This document shows, one piece after another, positions 27,526 through 35,537 of a DNA stretch of 64,000 bases; the first letter of the stretch is position 1, and every line of letters begins with the position of its first letter. A model generated the notes under the pieces. That model saw only the letters and a program-made list of their open reading frames with translations, ran no database searches and was not told the DNA's origin. Made by a program: the position numbers and the translations under genes. Location: assembly GCF_023100845.1 (NCBI RefSeq), contig NZ_CP095864.1, positions 4,402,001 to 4,466,000 on the forward strand, given 5' to 3'. This stretch comes from Gordonia sp. PP30. Lineage in GTDB: Bacteria > Actinomycetota > Actinomycetes > Mycobacteriales > Mycobacteriaceae.

Positions 27526-27984
27526 GTGACCGAAGCCGACCCCGCCGCGATCGGACGCCTGCGCGCCGCCGTGACCCGCCTGTATCTCTCGCTGCGCCGC
27601 AACTCGCCCAGCACCGAGCTGACCGCGGCACACGCCTCGGCGATCGCGACGCTCACCGATCACGGACCGATGCGGATGGGCGACTTCGCCCAGCGCGAAT
27701 CGATCCGGATGCCCTCGGCGACCACACTCATCGACACCCTGGCCCGCAAGGAGATGGTGCAGCGCCGGCCGGACCCGGACGACCGGCGCGCCGTGCTCGT
27801 CGAACTGACCGACCAAGGCCGCGAAGCCGTCGCCGAACTCCGCACGCACCGCGACGAGGTGCTCGCGGCCGCCGTCGAATCGCTCCCGCCGGAACACCGT
27901 GCCGCGCTGATCGACGCCCTTCCCGCCCTCACCGCACTGCAAGCAGCCCTGGAGCGGTGCCCCGGTCGCGATTCCGGCGAGTGA
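27526..27984 (+). CDS. MarR family transcriptional regulator
   Basis: 152 residues from GTG 27526. Winged helix with MRMGDFAQRESIRMPSATTLIDTLARKEMV (recognition helix) and the wing DPDDRRAVLVELTDQG, the family signature. Dimeric repressor type; a palindrome lies just upstream, so it probably controls itself. No obvious target gene is adjacent: the next gene is a short-chain dehydrogenase on the same strand, separated by a family B repeat. Confidence 0.9.
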   Translation: MTEADPAAIGRLRAAVTRLYLSLRRNSPSTELTAAHASAIATLTDHGPMRMGDFAQRESIRMPSATTLIDTLARKEMVQRRPDPDDRRAVLVELTDQGREAVAELRTHRDEVLAAAVESLPPEHRAALIDALPALTALQAALERCPGRDSGE

Positions 27985-28004
27985 GGCCCGGTTCTCCCCA
28001 CCCC

Positions 28005-28072
28005 GTGTCGCGGGCCCTCCACGGTGCCGCGGGTCCCGCATGGGCCGCGACGCGGAGCTGGACCCGCGACAC
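28005..28072. repeat. Palindromic repeat, family B
   Basis: GTGTCGCGGGCC and GACCCGCGACAC bracket about 44 bases with further GC-rich symmetry. It is a diverged second copy of the 15095-15164 element and lies between the marR stop and the SDR start, in the position of a terminator. Confidence 0.7.
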
Positions 28073-28115
28073 ACGTCGCAGGCCCACCGCTTGAGCCGCC
28101 GGTAGAGTCGCGTCC

Positions 28116-28793
28116 ATGCCGACCGCCCTCGTCACCGGAGCCAGCCGCGGTGTCGGCGCCGCGATCGCCCGGGTCCTCGCCGACACGCACGAGCTGATCC
28201 TCGTCGGCCGCGACGGTGCCGCGCTCGACTCCGTCGCCGCCGACGTCGGGGCCGCCGCGGTCCTGCGGGTGGACCTCACCGACCACGACGCCCTCGCGCG
28301 CGCCGTCGCCCCGATCGACGAACTCGACGCACTGGTGCACTCCGCCGGAATCGCGAGCACGCTGCGGCCGGTCGGCGACACTCGAGCGAGCGAATGGCGC
28401 GACCTGATGGAGATCAACGTCATCGCCGCCGCCGAGCTCACCCGGCTTCTGCTGCCCGGCCTGCGGGCCCGGCGCGGCCACCTCGTCTTCCTCAATTCGG
28501 GTGCGGGCCAGAACGTGCGCGCCGACTGGACTCCCTACGCCGCCAGCAAGTTCGCCCTTCGCGCACTCGCCGACGGGATCCGCGCCGAGGAGCCGGGCCT
28601 GCGCGTCACGTCGATCTACCCCGGGCGGATCGATACCGACATGCAGCGCGGCATCGTCGCCCTGGAGGGCCGGCCCTACGACGCCTCGCAGTTCCTCAGT
28701 CCGGAGACGGTGGCCCTGGCCGTCGCCCAGACGATCGCCGCTCCGCCGGACGCGAATCCGACAGACCTGACCCTGCGCCCCCGCGGCCGATAG
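28116..28793 (+). CDS. Short-chain dehydrogenase/reductase
   Basis: 225 residues, classical SDR. Cofactor motif TGASRGVGAAIARVL; the VHSAGIAS segment replaces NNAG; Ser of the catalytic set in FLNSGAGQ and YAASK (Tyr and Lys) complete the active site. Basic residues after the second strand (VGRDG) suggest NADP(H). Substrate unknown. A family C palindrome follows and separates it from the convergent isomerase-like gene. Confidence 0.88.
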   Translation: MPTALVTGASRGVGAAIARVLADTHELILVGRDGAALDSVAADVGAAAVLRVDLTDHDALARAVAPIDELDALVHSAGIASTLRPVGDTRASEWRDLMEINVIAAAELTRLLLPGLRARRGHLVFLNSGAGQNVRADWTPYAASKFALRALADGIRAEEPGLRVTSIYPGRIDTDMQRGIVALEGRPYDASQFLSPETVALAVAQTIAAPPDANPTDLTLRPRGR

Positions 28794-28823
28794 GCACGCA
28801 CGCGCGCCCCACCCGGCCGCGTT

Positions 28824-28898
28824 CGCAGAAGACCGGCCGTCTCGGCGCCGCGGGCGGCGATATTCCCCCGGCGGCGCCCCAGCGGCCGATGTTCTGCG
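28824..28898. repeat. Palindromic repeat, family C
   Basis: A long imperfect hairpin: CGCAGAAGACCGGCCGTCTC at the left pairs with the complement of GCGGCCGATGTTCTGCG at the right, with nested GGCGCCGC/GCGGCGCC. A second copy lies at 48404-48480. It sits between convergent genes and may end transcription from both sides. Confidence 0.8.
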
Positions 28899-28912
28899 GC
28901 CCAGGCCGTGGC

Positions 28913-29281
28913 CTACAACTGCTTCAGGTCCGACTGCTCCCAGACCGCCCGCATCGACACGATCTTTCCGGCGTCGTCGAACACCATGATGTCGACCGGG
29001 GTGATCTCGAACGACATCCCCGCGGTCCCGGTGACGAGGGTGAACTCGAAGACCGCGGTGTCGCCCGCGATCTTGGCCCACTTGAGTGTCGCCTCGCGTG
29101 AATCGAGGCCGGTGATGATCAAGTAGAACTCGATCAGTTCCTGCCGGGTCCGGCGGATCGGCGCACCGATCGGATCCTCCACCGTCGCCCCGTCCGCGTA
29201 GAGATCGGCGAGTTGTTCGGCCGTTCCGTTCGACAGCAACTCGACGTAGGCGTCGACCACCGCCCGCTTGTCCGCGCTCAT
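28913..29281 (-). CDS. SnoaL/NTF2-like protein, steroid delta-isomerase type
   Basis: 122 residues, NTF2-like cone fold. DKRAVVDAYVELLSNGTAEQLADLYADGATVEDP is the family opening; ATVEDPIG carries the Asp expected in ketosteroid isomerases, and MVFDDAGKIVSM the last strands. A KstR-type box lies 17 bases before the ATG, which supports a part in steroid breakdown, although enzyme activity cannot be shown from sequence. The gene downstream on the other strand is an SDR; the DNA methyltransferase gene lies upstream, ending 63 bases before this start. Confidence 0.78.
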   Translation of the reverse strand: MSADKRAVVDAYVELLSNGTAEQLADLYADGATVEDPIGAPIRRTRQELIEFYLIITGLDSREATLKWAKIAGDTAVFEFTLVTGTAGMSFEITPVDIMVFDDAGKIVSMRAVWEQSDLKQL

Positions 29282-29297
29282 GCACCCTCCACAGAAA

Positions 29298-29311
29298 TAG
29301 AACGTGTTCTA
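29298..29311. promoter_or_regulatory. KstR-type operator
   Basis: TAGAACGTGTTCTA is a perfect palindrome and fits the published KstR consensus TnnAACnnGTTnnA, the binding site of the cholesterol-catabolism repressor in mycobacteria and rhodococci. It lies between the methyltransferase stop and the isomerase-like gene, 17 bases before the latter's ATG. Confidence 0.7.
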
Positions 29312-29343
29312 GTCACTCGGACGATAGCAGGCCCTCGGCCCGG

Positions 29344-31458
29344 TCACCGATGGTTGGTGATCAGAACCTCGCGGGAGCCGTTGCGGTCCTTTCGGTGATA
29401 CGACGAATTGGCGTAGCTGTGTTCCAGCGTGTGCACCACGAAGTCGTGACGGCAGGCCCAATCGGCCAGCTGCGAATGCTCGGTTCCTTTGTGCGACAGC
29501 ACATTCGAGAGTCCGAAGACACCGCCACGCGCCGCGAAGCGGGACAGCTCGTCGAGCAGCGCGGTCTCGTCGTCCACGGTCCAGGCGTTCTGCTCGTTGT
29601 ACGGCGCGGTGCCGAGGAGATACGGCGGATCGCAGTAGACCACGTCGGTGCTCTCGACCTCGCCGAAGACCTCGCGGAAGTCTCGGGTCCACAGCTCGGG
29701 CGCGAGCCGGTGCATTCGGGTGACCGTGTCGAAGAGGTTCTTGCGCACCCGGGAGTTGAAGTCCCGCTTGCCGACCGGCATGTTGAACCGACCGCGGCCG
29801 TTGTAGCGGATCTGGTTGTTGAAGCCGAACACCACCAGCGTGAAGAAGGCGAACGGCCGACGGCGATCCGCCGGGTCCATCGCGTTGAAGTCTGCGCGCA
29901 GCCGCAGGTAAGCGTCCTTGTTGACCCGGCCCAGCCCGTTCGACGAGTTGGCTCCGTAGGCCTGATAGCCGTATCGCTGGCTGTCGGTGAGTCCGTACTC
30001 GGCGATGAGCCGCTCGACCTCCGCGACGATCTCGCCGTACGACGTCGAGGCGAAGAGCCGCGCGAGGGCGATCACGTCGCCCTGCACGTCGTTGAGGACG
30101 ACCCGCGGGTATCCGGCGTTCATGCCGACGGTCATCGAACCGCCGAAGACGTCGACGAAGCGCCGGTGCGACTCGCTCGGAGCGGGCAGCAGCGGGATGA
30201 TCTCGCGGACCAGGCGCTTCTTGTTCCCGGTGTAGTTGAGCGGACTGCGGATCACCGAGGTGGTCTCGACGGAGATGTCGGTCGACCTCTCGACTCCGCC
30301 CGACCGGCGTGCCGGGGCCGCCCCCGACCGAGCCGCCGCGGTCGGGGCTTCACTCGATCCGCATGCCGGGGCATCCTCCGACCGGTCCGCCACGGTCGCG
30401 ACTCCGCTCGAGCGGCTCGGTGAGGCAGCCCGCGGCCGGCGGGCCGCCACCCGGCAGACGAAGAGGCGCTCGACGATGTCGCCGATCCCCGATCGGCCGG
30501 TGGTGAACTCGCGGTGCGGGACGTCGATCACCTCCACCCGGCCGCGGCGGCCCATCACCGAGAGGATGTCGTCGTCGGTCAGGCGGGCGGCCGAGCGGGC
30601 GTTGCCGCGCTCGCCGGTGTCGTTGTAGCTCATGACGATGGTCGACGTGTCGAGCGCATCGATCAGGTCGCTGAACGCGGGCAGCGCCGCGGTGGTGCAG
30701 TAGTCGCTCTTGAGGTGGCGGCGGTCCATCTTCCGCGCCTTGAAGCGCACCGGCCCCTGCTGCCAGTCGGTCACGTTGTCGAGCACGTGGTAGAGGTCGC
30801 CGTATTGCCGCGAATTGTAGGGCGGGTCGATGTAGACCAGATCCCAATGCTGTTCGCGGACAAGTTGATTCGCGTCGCGCCGGGTGACGGCATGCGGCCT
30901 GGAGAACTCCTCCAGTTCGGGGAGACCGAACACCAGGCGGGGTTGCTCGGCGGCCGCACCGGCGCGGAACGCGTCGTAGTGCCCGACGGTGGCCGCCTGC
31001 TTGTCCATCCCGTACAGCAGGCTGCTGATCAAGACGGCGCGTTCGCGCTCGGTGATCCGCCCGGCGTCCGTCCAGTCCTCGATGCGCGAGCGGAAGTGCC
31101 CGATCAGCCGCGCGTTGTCGTCGCTGAAGTACGTGCCGGCGAAGGTCGTGGAGAAGTAGTTCGGGGCCGGCGCGCGGACGTCGTTGATCCCCCCGACCAG
31201 TTCACACAGCAGCTCGTCGCGCACGGTTCCGCTTCCGAAGAACGCGCGATAGATCGTGGTGTTCGAGGAGAGCAGGTCGTTGAAGGTGACGGCGAGTCCG
31301 GCTCGTGCCAGCGACTCCCCGACCACCCCGGTGCCGGCGAACAGATCCGCGGCGGTCCCCGGCGGTGTGGGCAGCGCCGCGAGCACGTCGTCGAGCACCG
31401 GCAACACCGCGCGCTTCGAGCCCAGGTAGCGGCGGTTCCGCAGCTGAAACGTCTTCAC
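29344..31458 (-). CDS. Fused double Dam-type (D12 class) DNA adenine methyltransferase, M.FokI-like
   Basis: 704 residues from GTG 31458; the longer open frame upstream runs antisense through another gene and is rejected. Two complete D12 methylase domains are joined. Domain 1: RRYLGSKRAVLPVLDDV (motif X), DLFAGTGVVGESLARAG (motif I), VYIDPPYNSRQY (motif IV). Domain 2: PLNYTGNKKRLVREIIPLL, VDVFGGSMTVGMNAG, VYCDPPYLLG. A Ser/Ala/Arg-rich linker of about 65 residues separates them. M.FokI and M.StsI have this layout and methylate adenine on each strand of an asymmetric site. No restriction nuclease is nearby, so it looks orphan. Confidence 0.85.
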   Translation of the reverse strand: MKTFQLRNRRYLGSKRAVLPVLDDVLAALPTPPGTAADLFAGTGVVGESLARAGLAVTFNDLLSSNTTIYRAFFGSGTVRDELLCELVGGINDVRAPAPNYFSTTFAGTYFSDDNARLIGHFRSRIEDWTDAGRITERERAVLISSLLYGMDKQAATVGHYDAFRAGAAAEQPRLVFGLPELEEFSRPHAVTRRDANQLVREQHWDLVYIDPPYNSRQYGDLYHVLDNVTDWQQGPVRFKARKMDRRHLKSDYCTTAALPAFSDLIDALDTSTIVMSYNDTGERGNARSAARLTDDDILSVMGRRGRVEVIDVPHREFTTGRSGIGDIVERLFVCRVAARRPRAASPSRSSGVATVADRSEDAPACGSSEAPTAAARSGAAPARRSGGVERSTDISVETTSVIRSPLNYTGNKKRLVREIIPLLPAPSESHRRFVDVFGGSMTVGMNAGYPRVVLNDVQGDVIALARLFASTSYGEIVAEVERLIAEYGLTDSQRYGYQAYGANSSNGLGRVNKDAYLRLRADFNAMDPADRRRPFAFFTLVVFGFNNQIRYNGRGRFNMPVGKRDFNSRVRKNLFDTVTRMHRLAPELWTRDFREVFGEVESTDVVYCDPPYLLGTAPYNEQNAWTVDDETALLDELSRFAARGGVFGLSNVLSHKGTEHSQLADWACRHDFVVHTLEHSYANSSYHRKDRNGSREVLITNHR
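30309..30416. repeat. Imperfect 54-bp tandem duplication in the methyltransferase linker
   Basis: Copies 30309-30362 and 30363-30416 both begin (G/A)TGCCGGGG and share roughly three quarters of their bases. They code for the low-complexity linker between the two methylase domains, so the linker seems to have grown by tandem duplication without losing frame. Confidence 0.65.
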
Positions 31459-31516
31459 GACCTGCGTCTTTCCATTTCTGCACCGCCCCCGCGGCGACGT
31501 TACCACCCCGCCCCAG

Positions 31517-31560
31517 CCACCTTCCCCCTCCCCACCTTCCCCCTCCCCACCTCTCCCCCC
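31517..31560 (-). promoter_or_regulatory. G-run tract upstream of the DNA methyltransferase gene (G-quadruplex motif)
   Basis: On the minus strand (coding strand of the methylase) this stretch reads as runs of 6, 4, 5, 4 and 5 G separated by one to six bases, starting about 60 bases before the GTG. It is made of two to three copies of a 15-base unit. It meets the usual quadruplex pattern and could affect transcription of the methyltransferase or stall replication. Confidence 0.6.
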
Positions 31561-31570
31561 TGCAAGACAC

Positions 31571-31617
31571 AAGGTCCGGGGCCGGTGACCACATGGTGGG
31601 CACCAGCCCCGGACCTT
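31571..31617 (-). terminator. Hairpin terminator after the acyl-CoA dehydrogenase gene
   Basis: AAGGTCCGGGGC and its exact complement GCCCCGGACCTT form a 12-bp stem, with further pairing of GGTG and CACC inside. It lies 36 bases after the dehydrogenase stop on the same strand and separates it from the methyltransferase. Confidence 0.75.
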
Positions 31618-31652
31618 CTGACGGGATGCGTCGCGCGGAGCGCGGGGTGCGG

Positions 31653-32846
31653 CTACTTCAGGTCGGCGGACGACTTGCCGAGCACCCGGCGGGCGATGAT
31701 CAGCTGCTGGATCTGCTGGGTGCCCTCGAAGATGTCCAGGATCTTCGAGTCGCGCGCCCACTTCTCCAGGAGTTCGGTCTCGCTGTAGGCGGCGGTGGCG
31801 CCGATCTCGACGGCCTTGTTGGTCAGCTCGGTGACGGTGCGGCCGGCCTTGGCCTTGCTCATCGACGCCTCGAGCGAGTTGGGCTCCTTGTTGTCCGCCA
31901 TCCACGCCGCGCGCAGGGTGAGCAGCCAGGAGGCCTCCCAGTCCGACTCGAGCCGGATGAACTCGGCGACCGCGGCGTGCTGGGCGGCGGCGGGACGGTC
32001 GTAGTCGACGGGGTGTCCGGCCTCCTCCAGGATCCGGCGCAGTTCTTCGAGCGCGGCACGACCGAGGCCGACGGCCATGGCGGCGACGACGGGGCGGGTG
32101 TTGTCGAAGGTCTGCATGACCCCGCCGAAGGCCTTCTTGACGTCGATCTCCGGGCTGCCGAGCAGGTTGCCGGCCGGGACGCGGACGTCGTCGAACCGCA
32201 CGACGGCGGTGTCCGACGACCGGATCCCCAGCTTGTTCTCCAGCCGCACCACGGTGACACCTTCGGTGTCCATCGGCACGACGAAGCTCTTGATGGCGGC
32301 GCGCCCGAGCGAGGCGTCCAGCGTCGCCCAGACCACCACGTGGTCGGCGCGCGAGCCGGCCGTCACGAAGATCTTCTCGCCGTTGATCACGTAGTCGTCA
32401 CCATCGGCGACGGCGGTCGTCGAGACGGCGGCCGAGTCGCTGCCGAAGCCCGGCTCGGTGATCGCCATCGCGGCCCACACGTCGCCGAAGCGCTCCAGCT
32501 GCTCGTCGTCGGCGACGGCGGCGATCGCCGCGTTGCCCAGACCCTGGCCCGGGATCGACAGCATCAGGCCGACGTCACCCCAGCTCAACTCGCGGGCGTT
32601 GAGCACCGACCGCAGGTTGGCGCCGTTCACGGTGTCCTCGGACGAGGCACCGGACTCGGCCTCGCCGGAGCGCTCGGCGGCCCGGGCCTGCTTCGCGAGT
32701 TTGCCGAGCTCGTCGAGTTCGACGGGATATTCGTGCTCGGCCAGGTCGTACTTGCGAGTGATCGGCCGGAAGATGTGCTCGGCTGCGAGATGAGCACGCT
32801 CGACCGTGGAGTTCAGCTTCTCCGGGAGCTCAAGGTTGATCGCCAT
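31653..32846 (-). CDS. Acyl-CoA dehydrogenase family protein
   Basis: 397 residues from ATG 32846 (MAINLELPEKL). FAD enzyme that would introduce a double bond into an acyl-CoA. Family segments: MAITEPGFGSDSAAV (substrate and flavin loop), VINGEKIFVTAG, FGGVMQTFDNTRP, and the C-terminal LLEKWARDSKILDIFEGTQQIQQ with the Glu of IFEGT at the usual catalytic-base position. It stands alone with a palindrome in front of its start. Acyl substrate unknown; no other beta-oxidation genes are adjacent. Confidence 0.92.
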   Translation of the reverse strand: MAINLELPEKLNSTVERAHLAAEHIFRPITRKYDLAEHEYPVELDELGKLAKQARAAERSGEAESGASSEDTVNGANLRSVLNARELSWGDVGLMLSIPGQGLGNAAIAAVADDEQLERFGDVWAAMAITEPGFGSDSAAVSTTAVADGDDYVINGEKIFVTAGSRADHVVVWATLDASLGRAAIKSFVVPMDTEGVTVVRLENKLGIRSSDTAVVRFDDVRVPAGNLLGSPEIDVKKAFGGVMQTFDNTRPVVAAMAVGLGRAALEELRRILEEAGHPVDYDRPAAAQHAAVAEFIRLESDWEASWLLTLRAAWMADNKEPNSLEASMSKAKAGRTVTELTNKAVEIGATAAYSETELLEKWARDSKILDIFEGTQQIQQLIIARRVLGKSSADLK

Positions 32847-32855
32847 GGCCGCAAC

Positions 32856-32871
32856 CTTACTATTGAGTAAG
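32856..32871. promoter_or_regulatory. Palindrome overlapping the acyl-CoA dehydrogenase start region
   Basis: CTTACT-ATTG-AGTAAG is a perfect 6-bp inverted repeat nine bases before the ATG. TetR-type regulators of fatty-acid genes bind such sites, but no regulator gene is beside it. Confidence 0.5.
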
Positions 32872-33039
32872 ATAGTTGCCAAGGACTGCTTCCGAGGTAG
32901 TCGTCGCGATCACGCTCGCCGGGCCGTCGTGCCGGTACCCGGTCATCGGCATCGTCGGATGATCGGCGTGCCCTTTCCCGGGCCGATCAGCCAGGTCAGC
33001 TCCGCGTCTTCCCTCACCCGTACTCCTTCTCCCCGGTAC

Positions 33040-33165
33040 GTCCTGCTCGGCGTCCTGAACCGCCGCCATATGATGGCGCTTTCGCCAGTAGAGACGGCGG
33101 CCGGGATACTAATTGGCGTGACTTGCGCCTATCTGGTGTTCTCCACCGACTCCAAGCAGATCCCG
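33040..33165 (+). pseudogene. Relic of a FUSC-type transporter gene
   Basis: The frame reads LLGVLNRRHMM and then ETAAGILIGVTCAYLVFSTDS, which lines up with LLGILTSRVLE and ETVGGAFVGVLCAYLIVSTSS of the intact FUSC gene just downstream. Neither the membrane helices before it nor the C-terminal domain after it remain. It fills part of the 399-base gap before the FUSC gene; the rest of that gap holds nothing I recognise except the palindrome at 32856. Confidence 0.55.
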
Positions 33166-33245
33166 AATGCCTGTATCGCCGCTCACCTCGCTCCTGATGC
33201 CCTCCCGAGTCGACTGGGCGCTGGGGCCGACGAACCGGATTCGGA

Positions 33246-35537
33246 GTGAGGGTGCCTGAGAGTCAGGATCAGCGGACCGGCAGGACCGGTCGCTCACCAG
33301 CAACCCGCACGTTCCGCCTGTGGCCGGCCGCTGCCGACCCCGGACACCTGCGCCTCGCCAGCGCCACAGCGTCGACGACGATCATGGCGCTCAGCACCAT
33401 CTCGGTGTGGCTGCTGGTGCACTTCTTCCATGCCGACCAAGGGCTTCTGGCATTCGCGGCGATCATCGCCCTCCAGTTCGGTGTCAACGTCAAAGACCCG
33501 ACCGCGCGCGGACGGCTGGTCACCACCGCGATCCTGGCCGTTCCGGTCATCGGCGGCCTGTCGGCGGCCACCCTGCTGTCCCAGCGACGACAGGTCGAGA
33601 TCATCGTGTTCATCGCGCTGGTCGGCATCGCGACATGGGTGCGCCGCTTCGGGCCCCGATGGTCGGCGATCGGAACACTCGCGTTCTTCTCCTACTTCTT
33701 CGTTCTGGTTCTGCAGCCGAAGATGGATCAGCTTCCGGTGTTCCTGCTCGCCGGCGCCTGTGTCAGCGCTGCCGCGACCCTGGTGCGGGCGGTACTGCTG
33801 GTTCAGCGGCCGCAACGTCAGATCGACCTGTTGCTGTACGAACTCCGGGTCGGCTCGACGGCGGCTCTCACACTGGCGCTCCGTCCCGACGTGCAGGCCA
33901 AGCACCCGCAATGGCTCCGTAATCGCCTGGCCCGAATCGACCAGGTGGGATTGGCCATCACCACGTGGCAGTCACGGTTCGACACCGCGCGATACATCGA
34001 CTGTGCCGCCACCGACTTCACCGCCCTCGTCTTCGACGCCCGCTTCGACACCGAGCACGTCTGCTCCAAGCTCACCGCGCTGCTCGGGAGCGTCGACGAC
34101 CCGGCAAAGACAATCGCTCAGCTGGGCCGGCCGGTCGACGATCTGTTCACCGTCCTCGACGAGCATTCGCTGCCTGACGCCCGCAGATCGGCCGCGACCC
34201 GTGCCCGTGACCGACTCGGGAGCGGCGACTGCGCCGACGATCTGGAGCTGCTCCGCAGATTCCTGGCCCGCGCGACGATCTCGCAGCAGGAACTCCGGAA
34301 CGTCGTGCTCACCCACGGTCTCGACACGACACCGGCGCGCCGTACCTCCTCACCGTCACACGCCCCGGTCCCCGCAGCGCCGCCGGCCACCGGATCCCCG
34401 ACCGGTTCCCGCGACGTCGCCACCCACGACGGACCGGCCCCCCGGCGGTGGCCGTGGGACCGCTGGTCGCCGAACACCCGGATGACGATCCAGGCGACGG
34501 CGGCCGCCGTGATCGCGACCTACGTGGGCGAGGCGATCTCCGGCTCTCGCTGGTATTGGGCAGTGCTCACCGCTTTCCTGGTCTTCGTCGGGGGCAGTAC
34601 CAGGGGTGCGATCCTGACGAAGGCGTCCCGGCGCGTAGTCGGGACGGTCCTCGGCATCGCCGTCGGAATCGGCCTCGCCGTGGCCGCCGGCAGCAGTCAG
34701 GCCGCCCTCATCGCGATCTGCGTCGCCTGTGTCTTCGGCATGCTCTACTTCGGGCCGCTGCAATACCTGTATTCGTCGTTCTTCATCACCGTGTTCTTGG
34801 TCGGCATGTACGGCCTGCTCGGCATCTTGACCAGCCGCGTACTGGAGGTCCGTATCGCCGAAACGGTCGGAGGCGCGTTCGTCGGCGTGCTCTGCGCTTA
34901 CCTGATCGTCTCCACCAGTTCGCGCGACAAGCTGGGCGACGAGGTCTCCCGCTTCTTCGCCGCCCTGGACCACGTCCTCGAGGTCTGCAGCACCGCCCTC
35001 ACCGAGAACGGCCGGGCCAGGGAAGTCCTCGATACGACCCGCCGGTTCGACGCGGTCCGCGCGGACATCGACTCCTTCGTGTCCGGAATGAACGTCGCCT
35101 TCTATGACGGTCGTTCCGCCCTCTCTACGATGGCGGTGCACCTCATGTACATCACCAACCGGGCGGCCGGCGAACTGGCACGGGCCGCGGTGGCCGTGAC
35201 CTCCGGCGACTCCACCGGCCTGCTGCGCGACGCGGCCGGCGACGCCCTCGACCGCGCCGTCGATCATGTCCGGAAGAACGCCGGCCTCGCCCAGCACTCC
35301 CTGGACACCCGGACCGCACCGGCCGTGGATCTCGATGACTCTACGATCCTCGATCTTCTCGAGAAGGTGCCGTTCGACGGCGATTCGCCGCAGGTGGAGG
35401 CATTCCGGGCCCTCGCGCAGATGAACTGGGCACTGCTCAGAGTGACGCGCGCGCGGCGTTCGTTCAGTCCGCTGGCCCTCTGGACATACCGGCACCGCGA
35501 CCACGGATCGTCACGCGATAAAATCGTGGACCGATGA
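33246..35537 (+). CDS. FUSC family membrane protein (aromatic acid exporter-like)
   Basis: 763 residues from GTG 33246. Two repeats of the FUSC layout: a first block of about six membrane helices (residues 35-195), a cytoplasmic helical region (200-375) with a Pro/Thr-rich stretch, a second block of helices (about 405-560, TIQATAAAVIATYVGEAISGS, WAVLTAFLVFVGG), and a cytoplasmic C-terminal region. Related proteins export p-hydroxybenzoate or fusaric acid; the substrate here is unknown. Its stop overlaps the DUF2804 start (ATGA), so the two are coupled. Two degenerate relatives lie within 6 kb. Confidence 0.83.
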   Translation: MRVPESQDQRTGRTGRSPATRTFRLWPAAADPGHLRLASATASTTIMALSTISVWLLVHFFHADQGLLAFAAIIALQFGVNVKDPTARGRLVTTAILAVPVIGGLSAATLLSQRRQVEIIVFIALVGIATWVRRFGPRWSAIGTLAFFSYFFVLVLQPKMDQLPVFLLAGACVSAAATLVRAVLLVQRPQRQIDLLLYELRVGSTAALTLALRPDVQAKHPQWLRNRLARIDQVGLAITTWQSRFDTARYIDCAATDFTALVFDARFDTEHVCSKLTALLGSVDDPAKTIAQLGRPVDDLFTVLDEHSLPDARRSAATRARDRLGSGDCADDLELLRRFLARATISQQELRNVVLTHGLDTTPARRTSSPSHAPVPAAPPATGSPTGSRDVATHDGPAPRRWPWDRWSPNTRMTIQATAAAVIATYVGEAISGSRWYWAVLTAFLVFVGGSTRGAILTKASRRVVGTVLGIAVGIGLAVAAGSSQAALIAICVACVFGMLYFGPLQYLYSSFFITVFLVGMYGLLGILTSRVLEVRIAETVGGAFVGVLCAYLIVSTSSRDKLGDEVSRFFAALDHVLEVCSTALTENGRAREVLDTTRRFDAVRADIDSFVSGMNVAFYDGRSALSTMAVHLMYITNRAAGELARAAVAVTSGDSTGLLRDAAGDALDRAVDHVRKNAGLAQHSLDTRTAPAVDLDDSTILDLLEKVPFDGDSPQVEAFRALAQMNWALLRVTRARRSFSPLALWTYRHRDHGSSRDKIVDR

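Noticed and set aside
31459..31905. N-terminal extension of the methyltransferase open frame
   Set aside because: It runs antisense through the acyl-CoA dehydrogenase end and the terminator, has no domain, and the methylase motifs begin right after GTG 31458.
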